Positions 36,191 to 45,727 of a stretch of DNA of 64,000 nt are shown here, piece by piece; within the stretch, counting starts at the first letter, position 1; every line of letters starts with the position of its first letter. Position numbers and translations under genes: made by a program. The notes beneath the pieces are model-generated. The model was not told where the DNA came from, did not search any database, and saw only the letters and a list, made by a program, of their open reading frames with translations. Source of the DNA: Streptococcus gallinaceus (GTDB taxonomy: Bacteria; Bacillota; Bacilli; Lactobacillales; Streptococcaceae); NCBI RefSeq assembly GCF_024170225.1, contig NZ_JALJXU010000003.1, positions 1-64,000 on the forward strand. Direction: 5' to 3'.

Positions 36191-38182
36191 ATGATTGATA
36201 GACGAACAGACCAGCCATTTAAATTGGTCTCAAAATATGAGCCATCAGGAGACCAACCACAGGCCATCAAAGCCTTGGTGGACAATATCGAAGGTGGAGA
36301 AAAAGCGCAGATTCTTCTTGGAGCGACGGGGACGGGTAAGACCTACACCATGAGTCAGGTCATCAGCAAGGTCAATAAACCAACCCTTGTCATCGCTCAT
36401 AACAAGACCTTGGCAGGACAACTCTACGGCGAATTTAAGGAATTTTTCCCTGATAATGCGGTCGAGTATTTTGTCTCTTACTACGATTATTACCAGCCGG
36501 AAGCCTATGTGCCGTCATCGGATACCTACATCGAAAAAGATAGTTCGGTCAATGATGAGATTGATAAACTGCGTCATTCAGCGACATCGTCACTTTTGGA
36601 GCGCAACGATGTGATTGTCGTCGCATCTGTTTCCTGTATCTACGGTTTGGGTTCACCAAAAGAATACGCAGACTCAGCAGTGAGTTTGCGACCAGGTCAG
36701 GAAATCTCGCGTGACCAGCTCTTGAATCAACTCGTTGATATTCAATTTGAGCGCAATGATATTGATTTTCAGCGGGGGCGTTTTCGTGTACGTGGCGATG
36801 TGGTGGAAATCTTCCCAGCTTCTCGTGACGAGCATGCCTTTCGTGTGGAATTTTTCGGTGATGAAATTGACCGTATTCGTGAGATTGAAAGTCTCACAGG
36901 TAAAAATCTAGGCGAAGTGGAGCACTTGGTTCTTTTCCCAGCGACTCACTTTATGACCAACGACGAGCACATGGAAGTTGCCATTGCAAAAATCCAAGCA
37001 GAGCTAGAGGAGCAATTAAAGCTCTTTGAATCAGAGGGAAAATTATTGGAAGCGCAACGGTTGCGTCAGCGGACTGAGTACGACATCGAAATGCTTCGTG
37101 AAATGGGCTACACCAACGGTGTCGAAAACTATTCTCGCCACATGGATGGGCGGAGTGAAGGCGAGCCACCCTACACGCTACTTGACTTTTTCCCAGAAGA
37201 TTTTCTGATTATGATTGATGAGAGCCACATGACCATGGGGCAAATCAAGGGTATGTACAACGGAGACCGCGCTCGTAAAGAAATGCTGGTGAATTATGGT
37301 TTTCGTTTGCCGTCTGCCTTGGACAATCGTCCGCTTCGTCGGGAAGAATTTGAGAGTCATATCCATCAGATTGTCTACGTTTCTGCCACACCAGGTGATT
37401 ATGAAAATGAGCAAACGGATACCGTCATTGAGCAAATCATTCGTCCGACTGGTCTACTTGACCCAGAAGTGGAAGTGCGTCCAACCATGGGACAAATGGA
37501 TGACCTGTTGGGAGAAATCACGGAGCGTAGCCTAAAAGGCGAGCGGACCTTTATCACAACCCTGACCAAGAAAATGGCAGAGGATTTGACCGATTACCTC
37601 AAAGAAATGGGTGTCAAGGTCAAATACATGCACTCGGATATTAAAACGCTTGAGCGGACGGAAATCATTCGTGACTTGCGTCTGGGCGTCTTTGATGTAT
37701 TGGTTGGGATTAACCTTTTACGTGAGGGAATTGACGTACCAGAAGTGTCACTGGTTGCCATCTTGGATGCGGACAAGGAGGGCTTCTTGCGTAATGAACG
37801 TGGTCTGATTCAGACTATTGGTCGTGCCGCGCGTAATAGTGAGGGCCACGTGATCATGTATGCGGACAAGATTACGGATTCTATGCAACGGGCCATAGAT
37901 GAGACAGCTCGCCGTCGCGAAATTCAGATGGCTTATAATGCGGAACACGGCATCGTTCCACAGACCATCAAGAAAGAAATTCGTGACTTGATTTCTGTGA
38001 CTAAGGCTGGCAGCAAGGATGCAGAAGAAGAAGTTGTGGACTATTCCGCACTCAATAAGACCGAGCGCAAGGATGCTATAAAAAAACTCCAAAAACAAAT
38101 GCAGGAAGCAGCTGAATTGCTTGACTTTGAATTAGCAGCCCAAATTCGTGACTTGGTATTAGAGTTGAAAGAGATGGAGTGA
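36191..38182 (+). CDS. uvrB: Excinuclease ABC subunit B
   Basis: At 663 residues it is full length. It has Walker [12 protein letters not shown], the beta-hairpin region ([20 protein letters not shown]), Walker B in [12 protein letters not shown], helicase motifs near the C-terminal half ([33 protein letters not shown]) and a C-terminal UVR domain ([20 protein letters not shown]) that binds UvrC. It verifies damage after UvrA and loads UvrC. Core gene; it ends shortly before the decayed type VII secretion cluster. Confidence 0.97.
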   Translation: MIDRRTDQPFKLVSKYEPSGDQPQAIKALVDNIEGGEKAQILLGATGTGKTYTMSQVISKVNKPTLVIAHNKTLAGQLYGEFKEFFPDNAVEYFVSYYDYYQPEAYVPSSDTYIEKDSSVNDEIDKLRHSATSSLLERNDVIVVASVSCIYGLGSPKEYADSAVSLRPGQEISRDQLLNQLVDIQFERNDIDFQRGRFRVRGDVVEIFPASRDEHAFRVEFFGDEIDRIREIESLTGKNLGEVEHLVLFPATHFMTNDEHMEVAIAKIQAELEEQLKLFESEGKLLEAQRLRQRTEYDIEMLREMGYTNGVENYSRHMDGRSEGEPPYTLLDFFPEDFLIMIDESHMTMGQIKGMYNGDRARKEMLVNYGFRLPSALDNRPLRREEFESHIHQIVYVSATPGDYENEQTDTVIEQIIRPTGLLDPEVEVRPTMGQMDDLLGEITERSLKGERTFITTLTKKMAEDLTDYLKEMGVKVKYMHSDIKTLERTEIIRDLRLGVFDVLVGINLLREGIDVPEVSLVAILDADKEGFLRNERGLIQTIGRAARNSEGHVIMYADKITDSMQRAIDETARRREIQMAYNAEHGIVPQTIKKEIRDLISVTKAGSKDAEEEVVDYSALNKTERKDAIKKLQKQMQEAAELLDFELAAQIRDLVLELKEME

Positions 38183-38261
38183 GGAATTTTCATACCCAGA
38201 TGATAAAATAGCGAATATTTTCAGAAAATAAAATAAATTGGTGCAATTGACTATAATATCA

Positions 38262-38289
38262 TTGAAAAAATATTTATTTTAGATATAAT
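38262..38289 (+). promoter_or_regulatory. Promoter of the type VII secretion remnant
   Basis: TTGAAA (38262-38267), a 16-base spacer and TATAAT (38284-38289), 32 bases before the esxA start. Confidence 0.65.
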
Positions 38290-38320
38290 TTTTTTAAATA
38301 AAACTTAAAGGAGACAGCTT

Positions 38321-38618
38321 ATGTCACAAATCCGAGTATCACCTGAAACCCTTCAATCTTGCGCATGTGAGTATGGTAAAGCATCTAACGACATTACGAC
38401 AATTTTAAACAACTTACAAAGATTGCAAGATACCCTTCGTTCTGAATGAGAGGGTGCGGCGTTCCAAGGTTTTGATAACCAATTTTAACGAGCTGAAACC
38501 AAAAGTTCAAAATTTTGCAGAGTTGATGCAACAAATCAATACACAACTTGATAAAACTGCTCAAGCGATGCAACAAAATGACCAAGACCTTTCTCGCAAC
38601 TTTGGTCTAAATTACTGA
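38321..38618 (+). pseudogene. esxA: EsxA-like WXG100 protein, stop at the WxG tryptophan
   Basis: Translation from the ATG at 38321 (AAAGGAG ahead) gives SQIRVSPETLQSCACEYGKA and on to codon 42. Codon 43 (38447-38449) is TGA where the family has the Trp of the WxG turn; the bases after it encode EGAAFQGFDNQF. A further one-base shift in the TTTT after NQF must be undone to read NELKPKVQNFAELMQQINTQ and the C-terminus to 38618. So there are two lesions in a roughly 98-residue gene. WXG100 proteins are small helical hairpins secreted by the type VII system; this one cannot be made intact. Confidence 0.9.
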
Positions 38619-38621
38619 TTT

Positions 38622-38657
38622 AATGAAGTTGGGGAAACTCCTCAACTTCATTTTTTT
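38622..38657 (+). terminator. Terminator between esxA and esaA
   Basis: AATGAAGTTGGGG and CCTCAACTTCATT form a stem around a short loop, followed by seven T. Partial termination after esxA would give esxA excess, as is usual in these loci. Confidence 0.8.
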
Positions 38658-38669
38658 ACTAGGAGGAAT

Positions 38670-41641
38670 ATGTTAGGAATGAACAGAAAATTATTAGTAC
38701 TCATGTCTAGTCTGCTAGTTACAACAGCTGGTGGTGCAACTTATTTTGGGATTGTCAAGCCGACTTCAATACGGAATTCGGTGACACAAAAGCAAGAAAC
38801 TGTCGAGTCCAATGATATTAAGATTGCGTTTGTCAATGAGGATACAGGGGTAAACTACATTGACCAATTTGTCAATATCGGAAGTACCTTGGTAAAGTCA
38901 TTTGATACTAGAACAGACTATCCAATTGAAATTGTGTCACGCGCAATCGCCGAGCATGGTCTTGAAAATGGGTCCTATCAATTAATGGTCGTTCTTCCTA
39001 GTAAGTTTTCATCGGATTCACTAGCATTGGAGCATCAATCGCCAACCCAAACGAGCTTTCAATACCAGATTAAGTCTGACAAACAAATTGTGATTCGTAA
39101 GGCAGAGCAGGCGGTTTCTGACTTAAAGACACAGTTTAACCAAGACCTCATTAATATTTATTTTTCAAGTATCATAGGAAATCCTCAATCGGCTCAAGGG
39201 CAGGTTGCGACAGCGGTAACACATGAGGGAAATTCCCTAACTGCCTATCAAAGCAATCTTCTTCAGCCACTGGGGGCTACTCTCAATCATTTGCCGGGAT
39301 TAAGAGCTCACCGGATTCAATTTTGTCTACCTACTCTTCCTTTAATGATGCTTTGAATCATACAAATGAAAGTTTTTCTTCTATTATAAATGTTGATAAA
39401 ACTTACGATACAGAATTGTCAGCGATTCAGGAAGCACAAACTAAGTGGCAAACTTCTATTGGGCAACGAGAACAAAACATTGCTCAATACGATGAGTCCC
39501 TCTCTAAGCTGTCGGTAGCGGACCAGCTTCAACAACTACAAACAGTAAAAACGACCTTCAATGATGGTCTGAGCAATCCAACGACTTGGGATGAAACAAT
39601 TACTAAATCTTAAGGTATCAATGCGTTAGCTCTATCAGATGCGGATAAAAAATACTTGAAAAATATCAATGACTTTGTTGCATGGTATGCTGACAAATAC
39701 AATAAACCATTACCGTCAGTGACAAGCAGTGCACAAGTGGAACGGACTGATAAAATTAAAAATCATATTTTGTCAGGACTTGCTGCAGGCGGTGTGCTGA
39801 CATTTCCAAACGTAACAGGTGAAGTAACAGATGTTAGAATTTCAGTTCCGTCGCAATATACACTTTCTATTAATGGCTATCAGACTCGTCAATTATCTGT
39901 CACTGAGTATCAAGTGCTCGTATCTGGGACACAACCCCAATTAACGTTGCAGTATCAATTAGGTGTAGCCTCACCACAACAACTGAACGTCCTTTCCCCA
40001 GCTGTTGTTCAAGCTGTTGTTACAACAAGCGAAAAAGCTGACATAGCTGTTGCTAAAGAAAAAATAGAAGAGGTTTCAGTTGCTGATGCTAGCACGGATA
40101 CGTCTATAGATAAGTCTACAAGTCCTGATGCAACGAATGGAAGTACTACACCGACACCAGCTGTTCCGAAAACAGAAACCAAAGTGACAACTGTATATGA
40201 ACCTGAGAGTAAAGAATTCAAACGGGAATATTCCGCTTCTTCAACTCTATTCCCTTATGAAAGTTATGCGGGAGATTCAGAGTCAGCAACATTATTTGCT
40301 GATATCCATGGTTATCTGGAGTTGGCTGCTATTGTTCAGACGATTTTTGGAACGGATTTAAGACAGTCGTTTGATGCATCGGTAGCAGGGAAAAACGGTT
40401 TGTTGAATTCGGCTGATATGGAAAGTCTAAAAACGATTATTGTGAATTTAATAAAAGAATCTACTATCTCAAGCTTGAAGTCTAGTCTACAAGTACCGCA
40501 AGAAGAGATTGATGACTTAAACAATAAGAAGGTTCAGGGCTCAGAGTTAGAAGCAACTATCCAAGAGTTAAAATCAAACACAGGTTTACTGGTTGAACAA
40601 CTTGATAAGGTATTGCAAGAGGCAAATACGGTAAATGAGACACTTGCGTCTAAACCAGCCTTAACAACAACTGAAGTTGTCGATAATACAAGTATGGTAA
40701 CTGTGACAGCTGCTATGAACGCAGATTTAGTGCAATTAATGGCGGCGAGCCGCAACTTGATGGAAAACACCAAGTCTAATCAAGCAGTTGCGGAAACAAT
40801 CAATCAATCGTTAACCCAATTGCGCAATGATGTATCCAGTCTTGAAAATGAAGGTACAGGTCTCTCGGGGCGTGTTGAGGAGCTCAATACGATTATGGCG
40901 ACAGATTATAAAGATAATGAGGCATTTCTTCAAGCGTTTGCAGGAGTATTGAGCAATACAAAGAATGGAAATGAAAAAAATCAAGCGGTATATGAGTATT
41001 TATCGAATCCAGTTGATGCAAAAAATATTTCTTCTGTTTTAGGTGTAACCCCTCAAGCGGCAGTAACTACGCCAGTAGCAAGGGATGAACGCTCACCATT
41101 TTTGACTATCTTGATTTCCTTTATTACCAGTCTAGGTTTAGCCTATGCATTGCAACATACTAAATGGATGCGAGGCAGTGAAAACGGGGAACGAGTGAGT
41201 TGGTCAAATGCTATCGTACCAATGTCCGTACTATCTGGAGTGGCGGTAATCAGTGGACTTATGATTTTTGCAATTATGGGTAGCAAACTAGATGTTATCG
41301 GCAGTCAGTTTATCACTTTAATGATGGCAGGAGTTGTTTTATTATTGGTATTCTCATACAGCAATAATCTCCTCCTTAAATACTTTAAACATATTGGTTT
41401 CTTAGTCTCAATTGGTTTACTTATGCTCTATATCATCAGTGCTTCGCAGCTGTTTGATGTACAATTTGCAACGACCAATCAAGGAATTGCATCTGTTTCA
41501 CCACTGACTTATACAGAAAAAATGTTCCAATTGCTGTTAAGCCATCAGGAGGGATGGGGATTAATCTTTGGTATTTTACTCTTCTTGATTCCAGCTTTAG
41601 GTGGACTAAATGCCTACCTTTACAAAGAGATGGAAGACTAA
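38670..41641 (+). pseudogene. esaA: EsaA-like type VII secretion membrane protein, frameshift and stop
   Basis: The start (AGGAGG then ATG at 38670) leads to an N-terminal membrane helix (LLVLMSSLLVTTAGGATYFG) and the YhgE/Pip-like extracellular part. Near 39295 the frame must shift: the first frame drifts into LPGLRAHRIQ while the second continues SSPDSILSTYSSFNDALNHT. At 39611-39613 an in-frame TAA interrupts before GINALALSDADKKYLKN. The remaining 661 codons include a long coiled-coil region and about six C-terminal membrane helices (FLTILISFITSLGLAYALQH onward). It belongs to the EsaA/Pip bridge family of the Gram-positive type VII secretion machine, now broken. Confidence 0.87.
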
Positions 41642-41763
41642 TTTTTGAACATATGACATCTATCCTAATTTAGTATAACTAGATTGGGATTCTTGTCTAT
41701 TTATTCGAGCGGAAAGAACGATTCGAGGTTGATGACTGGAGTGAACAACGAGGTGGTAATGAG

Positions 41764-42063
41764 ATGAAAATAAAATTGAAGACGCTCCTATTTACGGTTT
41801 TTTTACTACCAATCACAGTTTATGCGGCAGATGGTAATTTGAAAATCGATACAAATAATCAAACCCCAACTGAGCAGCGCGATGTTTCGTACATTGAGCA
41901 AGAGACAGAGTTGTCTAAGCTTTTTAGTCCAGAAGCGACTAAGAATATTAACAAGTTACAGGATGAAAAAACAGAACAGTATTCTAAAGACAAACAGGCG
42001 CTTTTTATGAAGAAGTTGACCCAAGAGAATCTTGTCAAACAGTACCAGACATTAAACAAATAG
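41764..42063 (+). pseudogene. essA: EssA-like protein, probably truncated
   Basis: The 99-residue ORF starts MKIKLKTLLFTVFLLPITVY, a signal-like hydrophobic segment, then a Gln/Glu-rich helical region (SYIEQETELSKLFSPEATKN) and stops at KQYQTLNK. EssA proteins are longer and carry a second membrane helix near the C-terminus, which is missing here. Position right after esaA supports the assignment; sequence alone is weak. No essB or essC follows. Confidence 0.55.
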
Positions 42064-42192
42064 GAGATTTTTGGTATGCAATTAAATAAAATGGATAAAT
42101 TATCGATGGAGTTGTGCGATAATATAGAGGATATTTTTCGGGTGAATTTTGCTTGAAAATCCAATTTTCAACCGTCACTGATTTTCGTATAT

Positions 42193-42221
42193 TGAGAAGT
42201 CAGCCAAAAGCTGTTATACTA
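42193..42221 (+). promoter_or_regulatory. Promoter of the Nudix gene
   Basis: TTGAGA (42193-42198), a 17-base spacer and TATACT (42216-42221). The 42064-42192 stretch before it holds no clear gene; a 23-codon frame at 42076 may be type VII debris. Confidence 0.65.
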
Positions 42222-42232
42222 AGTACAACAAG

Positions 42233-42254
42233 TATTGACATACCTGTCAATACA
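42233..42254 (+). promoter_or_regulatory. Perfect 9-bp inverted repeat at the 5' end of the Nudix transcript
   Basis: GTATTGACA, TACC, TGTCAATAC. It begins about five bases after the expected transcription start. It could be an operator or a 5' RNA hairpin. Confidence 0.6.
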
Positions 42255-42280
42255 GAGCTAGTAGAAAGAGGAAGATTGGA

Positions 42281-42745
42281 ATGCCACGTAGCCAGGAAGT
42301 GATTTTAACCAATATGTGTCTGATTGAGGATGCGGACCGCAAGATTGTAATGCAAATTCGAGATCCTGAGCGCTATACTTGGTCAGGAGCTGCCTTGCCA
42401 GGTGGGCATATTGAAGTGGGGGAAAGTCTCCATGAGGCTGTTGTTCGGGAAGTGTATGAGGAGACCGGGCTTCTTATTCGCAATCCCAAGTTGGTTGGGA
42501 TGAAGCATTGGTATACAAAAGAAGGTGTCCGATACCTGGTTTTTCTCTATCGGACTATTGACTTTGAAGGGCAGTTGCGTTCTTCGGAAGAAGGGGAAGT
42601 GCAGTGGGTAGATCGGGCGGATTTGTCAGAGATGGAGCTCGCTTATGATTTGCTCAATTTGCTCCGCGTTTTTGATGAAAAGGAGCTATCTGAACTGTTC
42701 TATCGGGAACGTCTGGAGGACGATTTTATCCGTGAGTTTTGGTAA
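42281..42745 (+). CDS. Nudix hydrolase (MutT/MutX type)
   Basis: The 154-residue protein has the Nudix box GGHIEVGESLHEAVVREVYE followed by ETGLLI, matching GX5EX7REUXEEXGU. An N-terminal VILTNMCLIED strand and a WYTKEGVRYLVFLYRT segment fit 8-oxo-dGTP or nucleotide-sugar diphosphatases of streptococci. Such enzymes sanitise nucleotide pools; the true substrate cannot be read. It begins after a promoter with a nearby perfect inverted repeat. Confidence 0.87.
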   Translation: MPRSQEVILTNMCLIEDADRKIVMQIRDPERYTWSGAALPGGHIEVGESLHEAVVREVYEETGLLIRNPKLVGMKHWYTKEGVRYLVFLYRTIDFEGQLRSSEEGEVQWVDRADLSEMELAYDLLNLLRVFDEKELSELFYRERLEDDFIREFW

Positions 42746-42823
42746 AATAGGACAAATTCAAAGTGAATTTGTCTTTTTTATGCTAAAAAATTAAAAAATA
42801 TTGAATAAAAATTCAAACTACAG

Positions 42824-42852
42824 TTGACAATTGTATAAAAATGAATTAAAAT
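42824..42852 (+). promoter_or_regulatory. Promoter of the amino-acid-binding lipoprotein gene
   Basis: TTGACA (42824-42829), 17 bases and TAAAAT (42847-42852), giving a leader of about 90 bases with no clear riboswitch fold. Confidence 0.7.
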
Positions 42853-42946
42853 AGTCACATACTTTTGAAAAACAAGTGAAATGTAATCGAAATTCACTTT
42901 CAAAAACCGATACTGGAGACAGTAGGCAAAAGAAAAGAGGATTATT

Positions 42947-43771
42947 ATGAAATTCAAGAAAATGTTAGTGGCAGCAACAACTGTATTGGCTGGTTTGACT
43001 TTGATAGCATGCTCATCGTCTAGTCAATCAACCTCCTCCTCATCTGCGGTGGACAAAATTAAAGAAAAAGGGACACTTGTGGTAGCCACAAGCCCAGACT
43101 ATGCACCGTTTGAATTCCAAACCCTGGTCAATGGTGAAAACAAGGTTGTAGGTTCGGATATCTTATTGGCTGAAAAGTTGGCCAAAGATTTGGGCGTTAA
43201 ATTGGAAGTGTCAACCATGAGCTTCGATAATGTCTTGACCAGTGTTCAAAATGGGAAAGTTGACATTGCCATTGCTGGCTTGTCTTACTCAAAAGAACGC
43301 GCGCAAACATTTGATTTTACCGATCCATACTACTCTGTAGCCGATGTTTTGTTGGTTAAAAAATCATCTCTTGATAAGTTTACAAAACCTGCGGATTTGA
43401 AAGGTAAATCATTGGCGGTGCAAAAAGGGACAACCCAAGAAGCTTACGCGCAAGCAAAATTGTCAAATGCCAATATCGTCTCACTCACTGGTATGAGTGA
43501 AGCTGTGACGGAGTTGAAAGCTGGTCAAGTCGATGCAGTCTTGCTCGATTCAGCAGTGGCAGAAGGCTATGTCGCACAAAATACGGACTTGGCAGTAGCG
43601 TCTGTAACATTTGATTCTAAGGATGAAAACAAAAAAGTCGTTGTTTTAGCAAAAGGTCATGAAGACTTGCAAAAGGCCTTGAACAAATCTATCAAGGAAA
43701 TCACAGAAAATGGTGACTACGATAATTACTTGAAAGAAGTGGCTAAATACAAGGCAGTCGACGGAAAATAA
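42947..43771 (+). CDS. Amino-acid ABC transporter substrate-binding lipoprotein
   Basis: The 274-residue protein has a lipoprotein signal (VLAGLTLIACSSSS, lipobox LIAC with Cys22) and a Ser/Thr-rich spacer. The bilobed type-2 periplasmic binding fold of polar amino-acid binders is shown by VATSPDYAPFEFQTLVNG, TSVQNGKVDIAIAGLSYSKE and SLAVQKGTTQEAYAQ. Ligands in this family include arginine, histidine, lysine and cystine. It stands alone here without permease or ATPase genes, so it likely works with a transporter encoded elsewhere. Confidence 0.9.
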   Translation: MKFKKMLVAATTVLAGLTLIACSSSSQSTSSSSAVDKIKEKGTLVVATSPDYAPFEFQTLVNGENKVVGSDILLAEKLAKDLGVKLEVSTMSFDNVLTSVQNGKVDIAIAGLSYSKERAQTFDFTDPYYSVADVLLVKKSSLDKFTKPADLKGKSLAVQKGTTQEAYAQAKLSNANIVSLTGMSEAVTELKAGQVDAVLLDSAVAEGYVAQNTDLAVASVTFDSKDENKKVVVLAKGHEDLQKALNKSIKEITENGDYDNYLKEVAKYKAVDGK

Positions 43772-43798
43772 TCGACCAGTTTATGGCTAGCAATAATA

Positions 43799-43832
43799 AA
43801 AGAGGTGGGACAAAGTCCTAACCTCTTTTTGT
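43799..43832. terminator. Bidirectional terminator between the lipoprotein gene and glgB
   Basis: AAGAGGTGGGAC, AAA, GTCCTAACCTCTTTTT forms a stem of about 12 bp with one bulge and T/A runs on both sides. Confidence 0.85.
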
Positions 43833-45665
43833 TACGTCTTTCAGATAGAAGGTGGTCAATCGCGGAATGGTAATGCGCGCTCCCGTTTCATTGGTTTGTA
43901 ATTCGAATGATTCCGTCGGGAGAATAGCCGTTGAAAAGACAAGTTTGTAGGTTTTACCAGCAGGTAAGTCCAATGCCAAATCAAAAATATCTTGGTCATT
44001 GAAATTTGAGATGACCAAAATCTCTTCATCATCACCAAAGCGTGAGAAGGCAAAGCAATTTGCTTCTTCAGCTATGGCTGCCCACTTAAATCCTTTTTCG
44101 TGTGCTTGATAGTCGTATTGCCAAAATGCAGGATACTGGCGATAATAGTTGGTCAGATACTGCATCATGCTGTGGAAGGATTGGTGGACAGGGTAGTCCA
44201 GCAAGAGCCAGTCCATCTGTGTGTATTCGTGCCATTCTCGGATATGCCCCCATTCATTGCCCATAAAAAGGAGTTTCTTTCCTGGATGAGCAAAATAGTA
44301 AGCGTAGTAAGCGCGTGCCAGATGGAATTTATCTTGGTAGTTACCATCCATTTTTTCGACAATCGAATGCTTGCCGTGGACGACTTCATCATGCGAGAGT
44401 GGGAGAATAAACTGTTCGTTTTGGTTGTAATACATACCAAATGTGATTTCGTTGACATGGTGCTTGCGGTAGATAGAGGGACGACTCATGTATTTGAGTG
44501 TATCATTCATCCAGCCCAAGTCCCATTTCATATCAAAGCCAAGTCCGTCTGCATCGAGTGGATGGGTAACACCTGGGTAACTTGATGAATCTTCAGCAAT
44601 CATGACAACGCCTTTGAATTCTTGGTGGACAAGAGCTGTGACGCGTTTGATAAAATCGATGGCGGGTTGATTGATTTTGTCTGGTTCTGTCTCTCCTCGC
44701 CAGTAGAGTAGATAGGATAGGGCGTCAACACGGATACCATCGAAGTGAAATTCATTGAGCCAGTAGTGGATATTTGATAGGAGGAAAGAGCGAGTTACGC
44801 CTTTGCTCAGGTCAAAATTCGCAGTACCCCATTGACGATTTTCACGATCGTGTTCTTCTTGGTATTCGTAGAGCCAAGAGCCGTCAAATTGATAAAGTCC
44901 ATGCGCATCTTTGCAGAAATGAAGCGGTACCCAGTCGAGAATAACCCCGATTCCAGCTTGGTGGCATTGGTCTACTAGGTATTTGAGTTCGTCAGGTTTT
45001 CCATAACGACTAGTTGGGCTAAAATAGCCGGTCACTTGGTACCCCCACGAAGCGTCCAAAGGATGTTCCATGATGGGGAGAAGCTCGATATGGGTGTATC
45101 CTTGCTCTTTTATATAATCAATGAGAAGAGGTGCGAGTTCCTTATAGGAGTAAAAGTTTTCTCTGCTGGCCCCCTCACCTGTTTGGTTGATAATTTTTTG
45201 CTTCCAGGAACCTAGATGCACTTCATAGACGGAAAATGGACTTGTTTTGAAGTCGTAATCTGTCCGTTGGTAAATCCAATCTTGATCCTTGAAATTATAG
45301 CGCGAATTGTAAGTTTGTGAAGCTGTATCCGGGCGTAGTTGGCTAAAGAAAGCATAGGGATCAGCCTTATATAATTCACGTCCATCAAGTGTAATAATGA
45401 GATATTTGTAATTTTCATGGGCGGTTAAACCATCAATATAGACTTGGTAGACACCGCCAATCTCGTGTTCTAAAGGATGCGACTTTTGCCAACCATTAAA
45501 GTCCCCAACCAGATAAACAGAGCTGGCATTTGGGGCGTAAACACGAAATTGTGTGCCGATTAGTTTATTACCTTTTTTGACCAGGTGAGCGCCCATTTTT
45601 TCGTAAAGGCTAGTGTGTTCACCACTTTGAAGGTAATAGAGGTCTAAATCACTAAATGTATTCAT
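43818..45665 (-). CDS. glgB: 1,4-alpha-glucan branching enzyme
   Basis: The 615-residue GH13 enzyme has an N-terminal CBM48-like domain (GTQFRVYAPNASSVYLVGDF) and the catalytic regions HIELLPIMEHPLDASWGYQ, DWVPLHF, FDGIRVDALSYLLYW (nucleophile Asp), MIAEDSSSYP (acid Glu) and LPLSHDEVVHGK. It adds alpha-1,6 branches to glycogen. It is the last gene of the glgC-D-A-B operon on the minus strand. The stop falls inside the terminator shared with the lipoprotein gene. Confidence 0.95.
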   Translation of the reverse strand: MNTFSDLDLYYLQSGEHTSLYEKMGAHLVKKGNKLIGTQFRVYAPNASSVYLVGDFNGWQKSHPLEHEIGGVYQVYIDGLTAHENYKYLIITLDGRELYKADPYAFFSQLRPDTASQTYNSRYNFKDQDWIYQRTDYDFKTSPFSVYEVHLGSWKQKIINQTGEGASRENFYSYKELAPLLIDYIKEQGYTHIELLPIMEHPLDASWGYQVTGYFSPTSRYGKPDELKYLVDQCHQAGIGVILDWVPLHFCKDAHGLYQFDGSWLYEYQEEHDRENRQWGTANFDLSKGVTRSFLLSNIHYWLNEFHFDGIRVDALSYLLYWRGETEPDKINQPAIDFIKRVTALVHQEFKGVVMIAEDSSSYPGVTHPLDADGLGFDMKWDLGWMNDTLKYMSRPSIYRKHHVNEITFGMYYNQNEQFILPLSHDEVVHGKHSIVEKMDGNYQDKFHLARAYYAYYFAHPGKKLLFMGNEWGHIREWHEYTQMDWLLLDYPVHQSFHSMMQYLTNYYRQYPAFWQYDYQAHEKGFKWAAIAEEANCFAFSRFGDDEEILVISNFNDQDIFDLALDLPAGKTYKLVFSTAILPTESFELQTNETGARITIPRLTTFYLKDVTKRG

Positions 45666-45688
45666 TCTTCCTCCTTAAATCCTTGAAA

Positions 45689-45722
45689 AGGCGAGGCCGA
45701 GTTTGTTCCTCGCGTCTCGCCT
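45689..45722 (-). other. Hairpin between glgA and glgB
   Basis: AGGCGAG pairs with CTCGCCT; an inner GCGAGG could instead pair with CCTCGC, so two folds compete. No T-run follows, suggesting processing or stability control rather than termination. Confidence 0.45.
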
Positions 45723-45727
45723 GAGTG

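Noticed and set aside
38183..38320. Small RNA gene between uvrB and esxA
   Set aside because: Only a promoter and leader for esxA are visible; there is no terminator hairpin before the start codon.
38447..38449. Selenocysteine or programmed read-through at the esxA TGA
   Set aside because: No stem-loop typical of a bacterial SECIS follows, the family has Trp here, and a second frameshift lesion lies in the same gene.
42064..42170. esaB gene
   Set aside because: A short frame from 42076 lies where esaB would be, but it ends after 23 codons and shows no ubiquitin-like pattern; it is at most debris.
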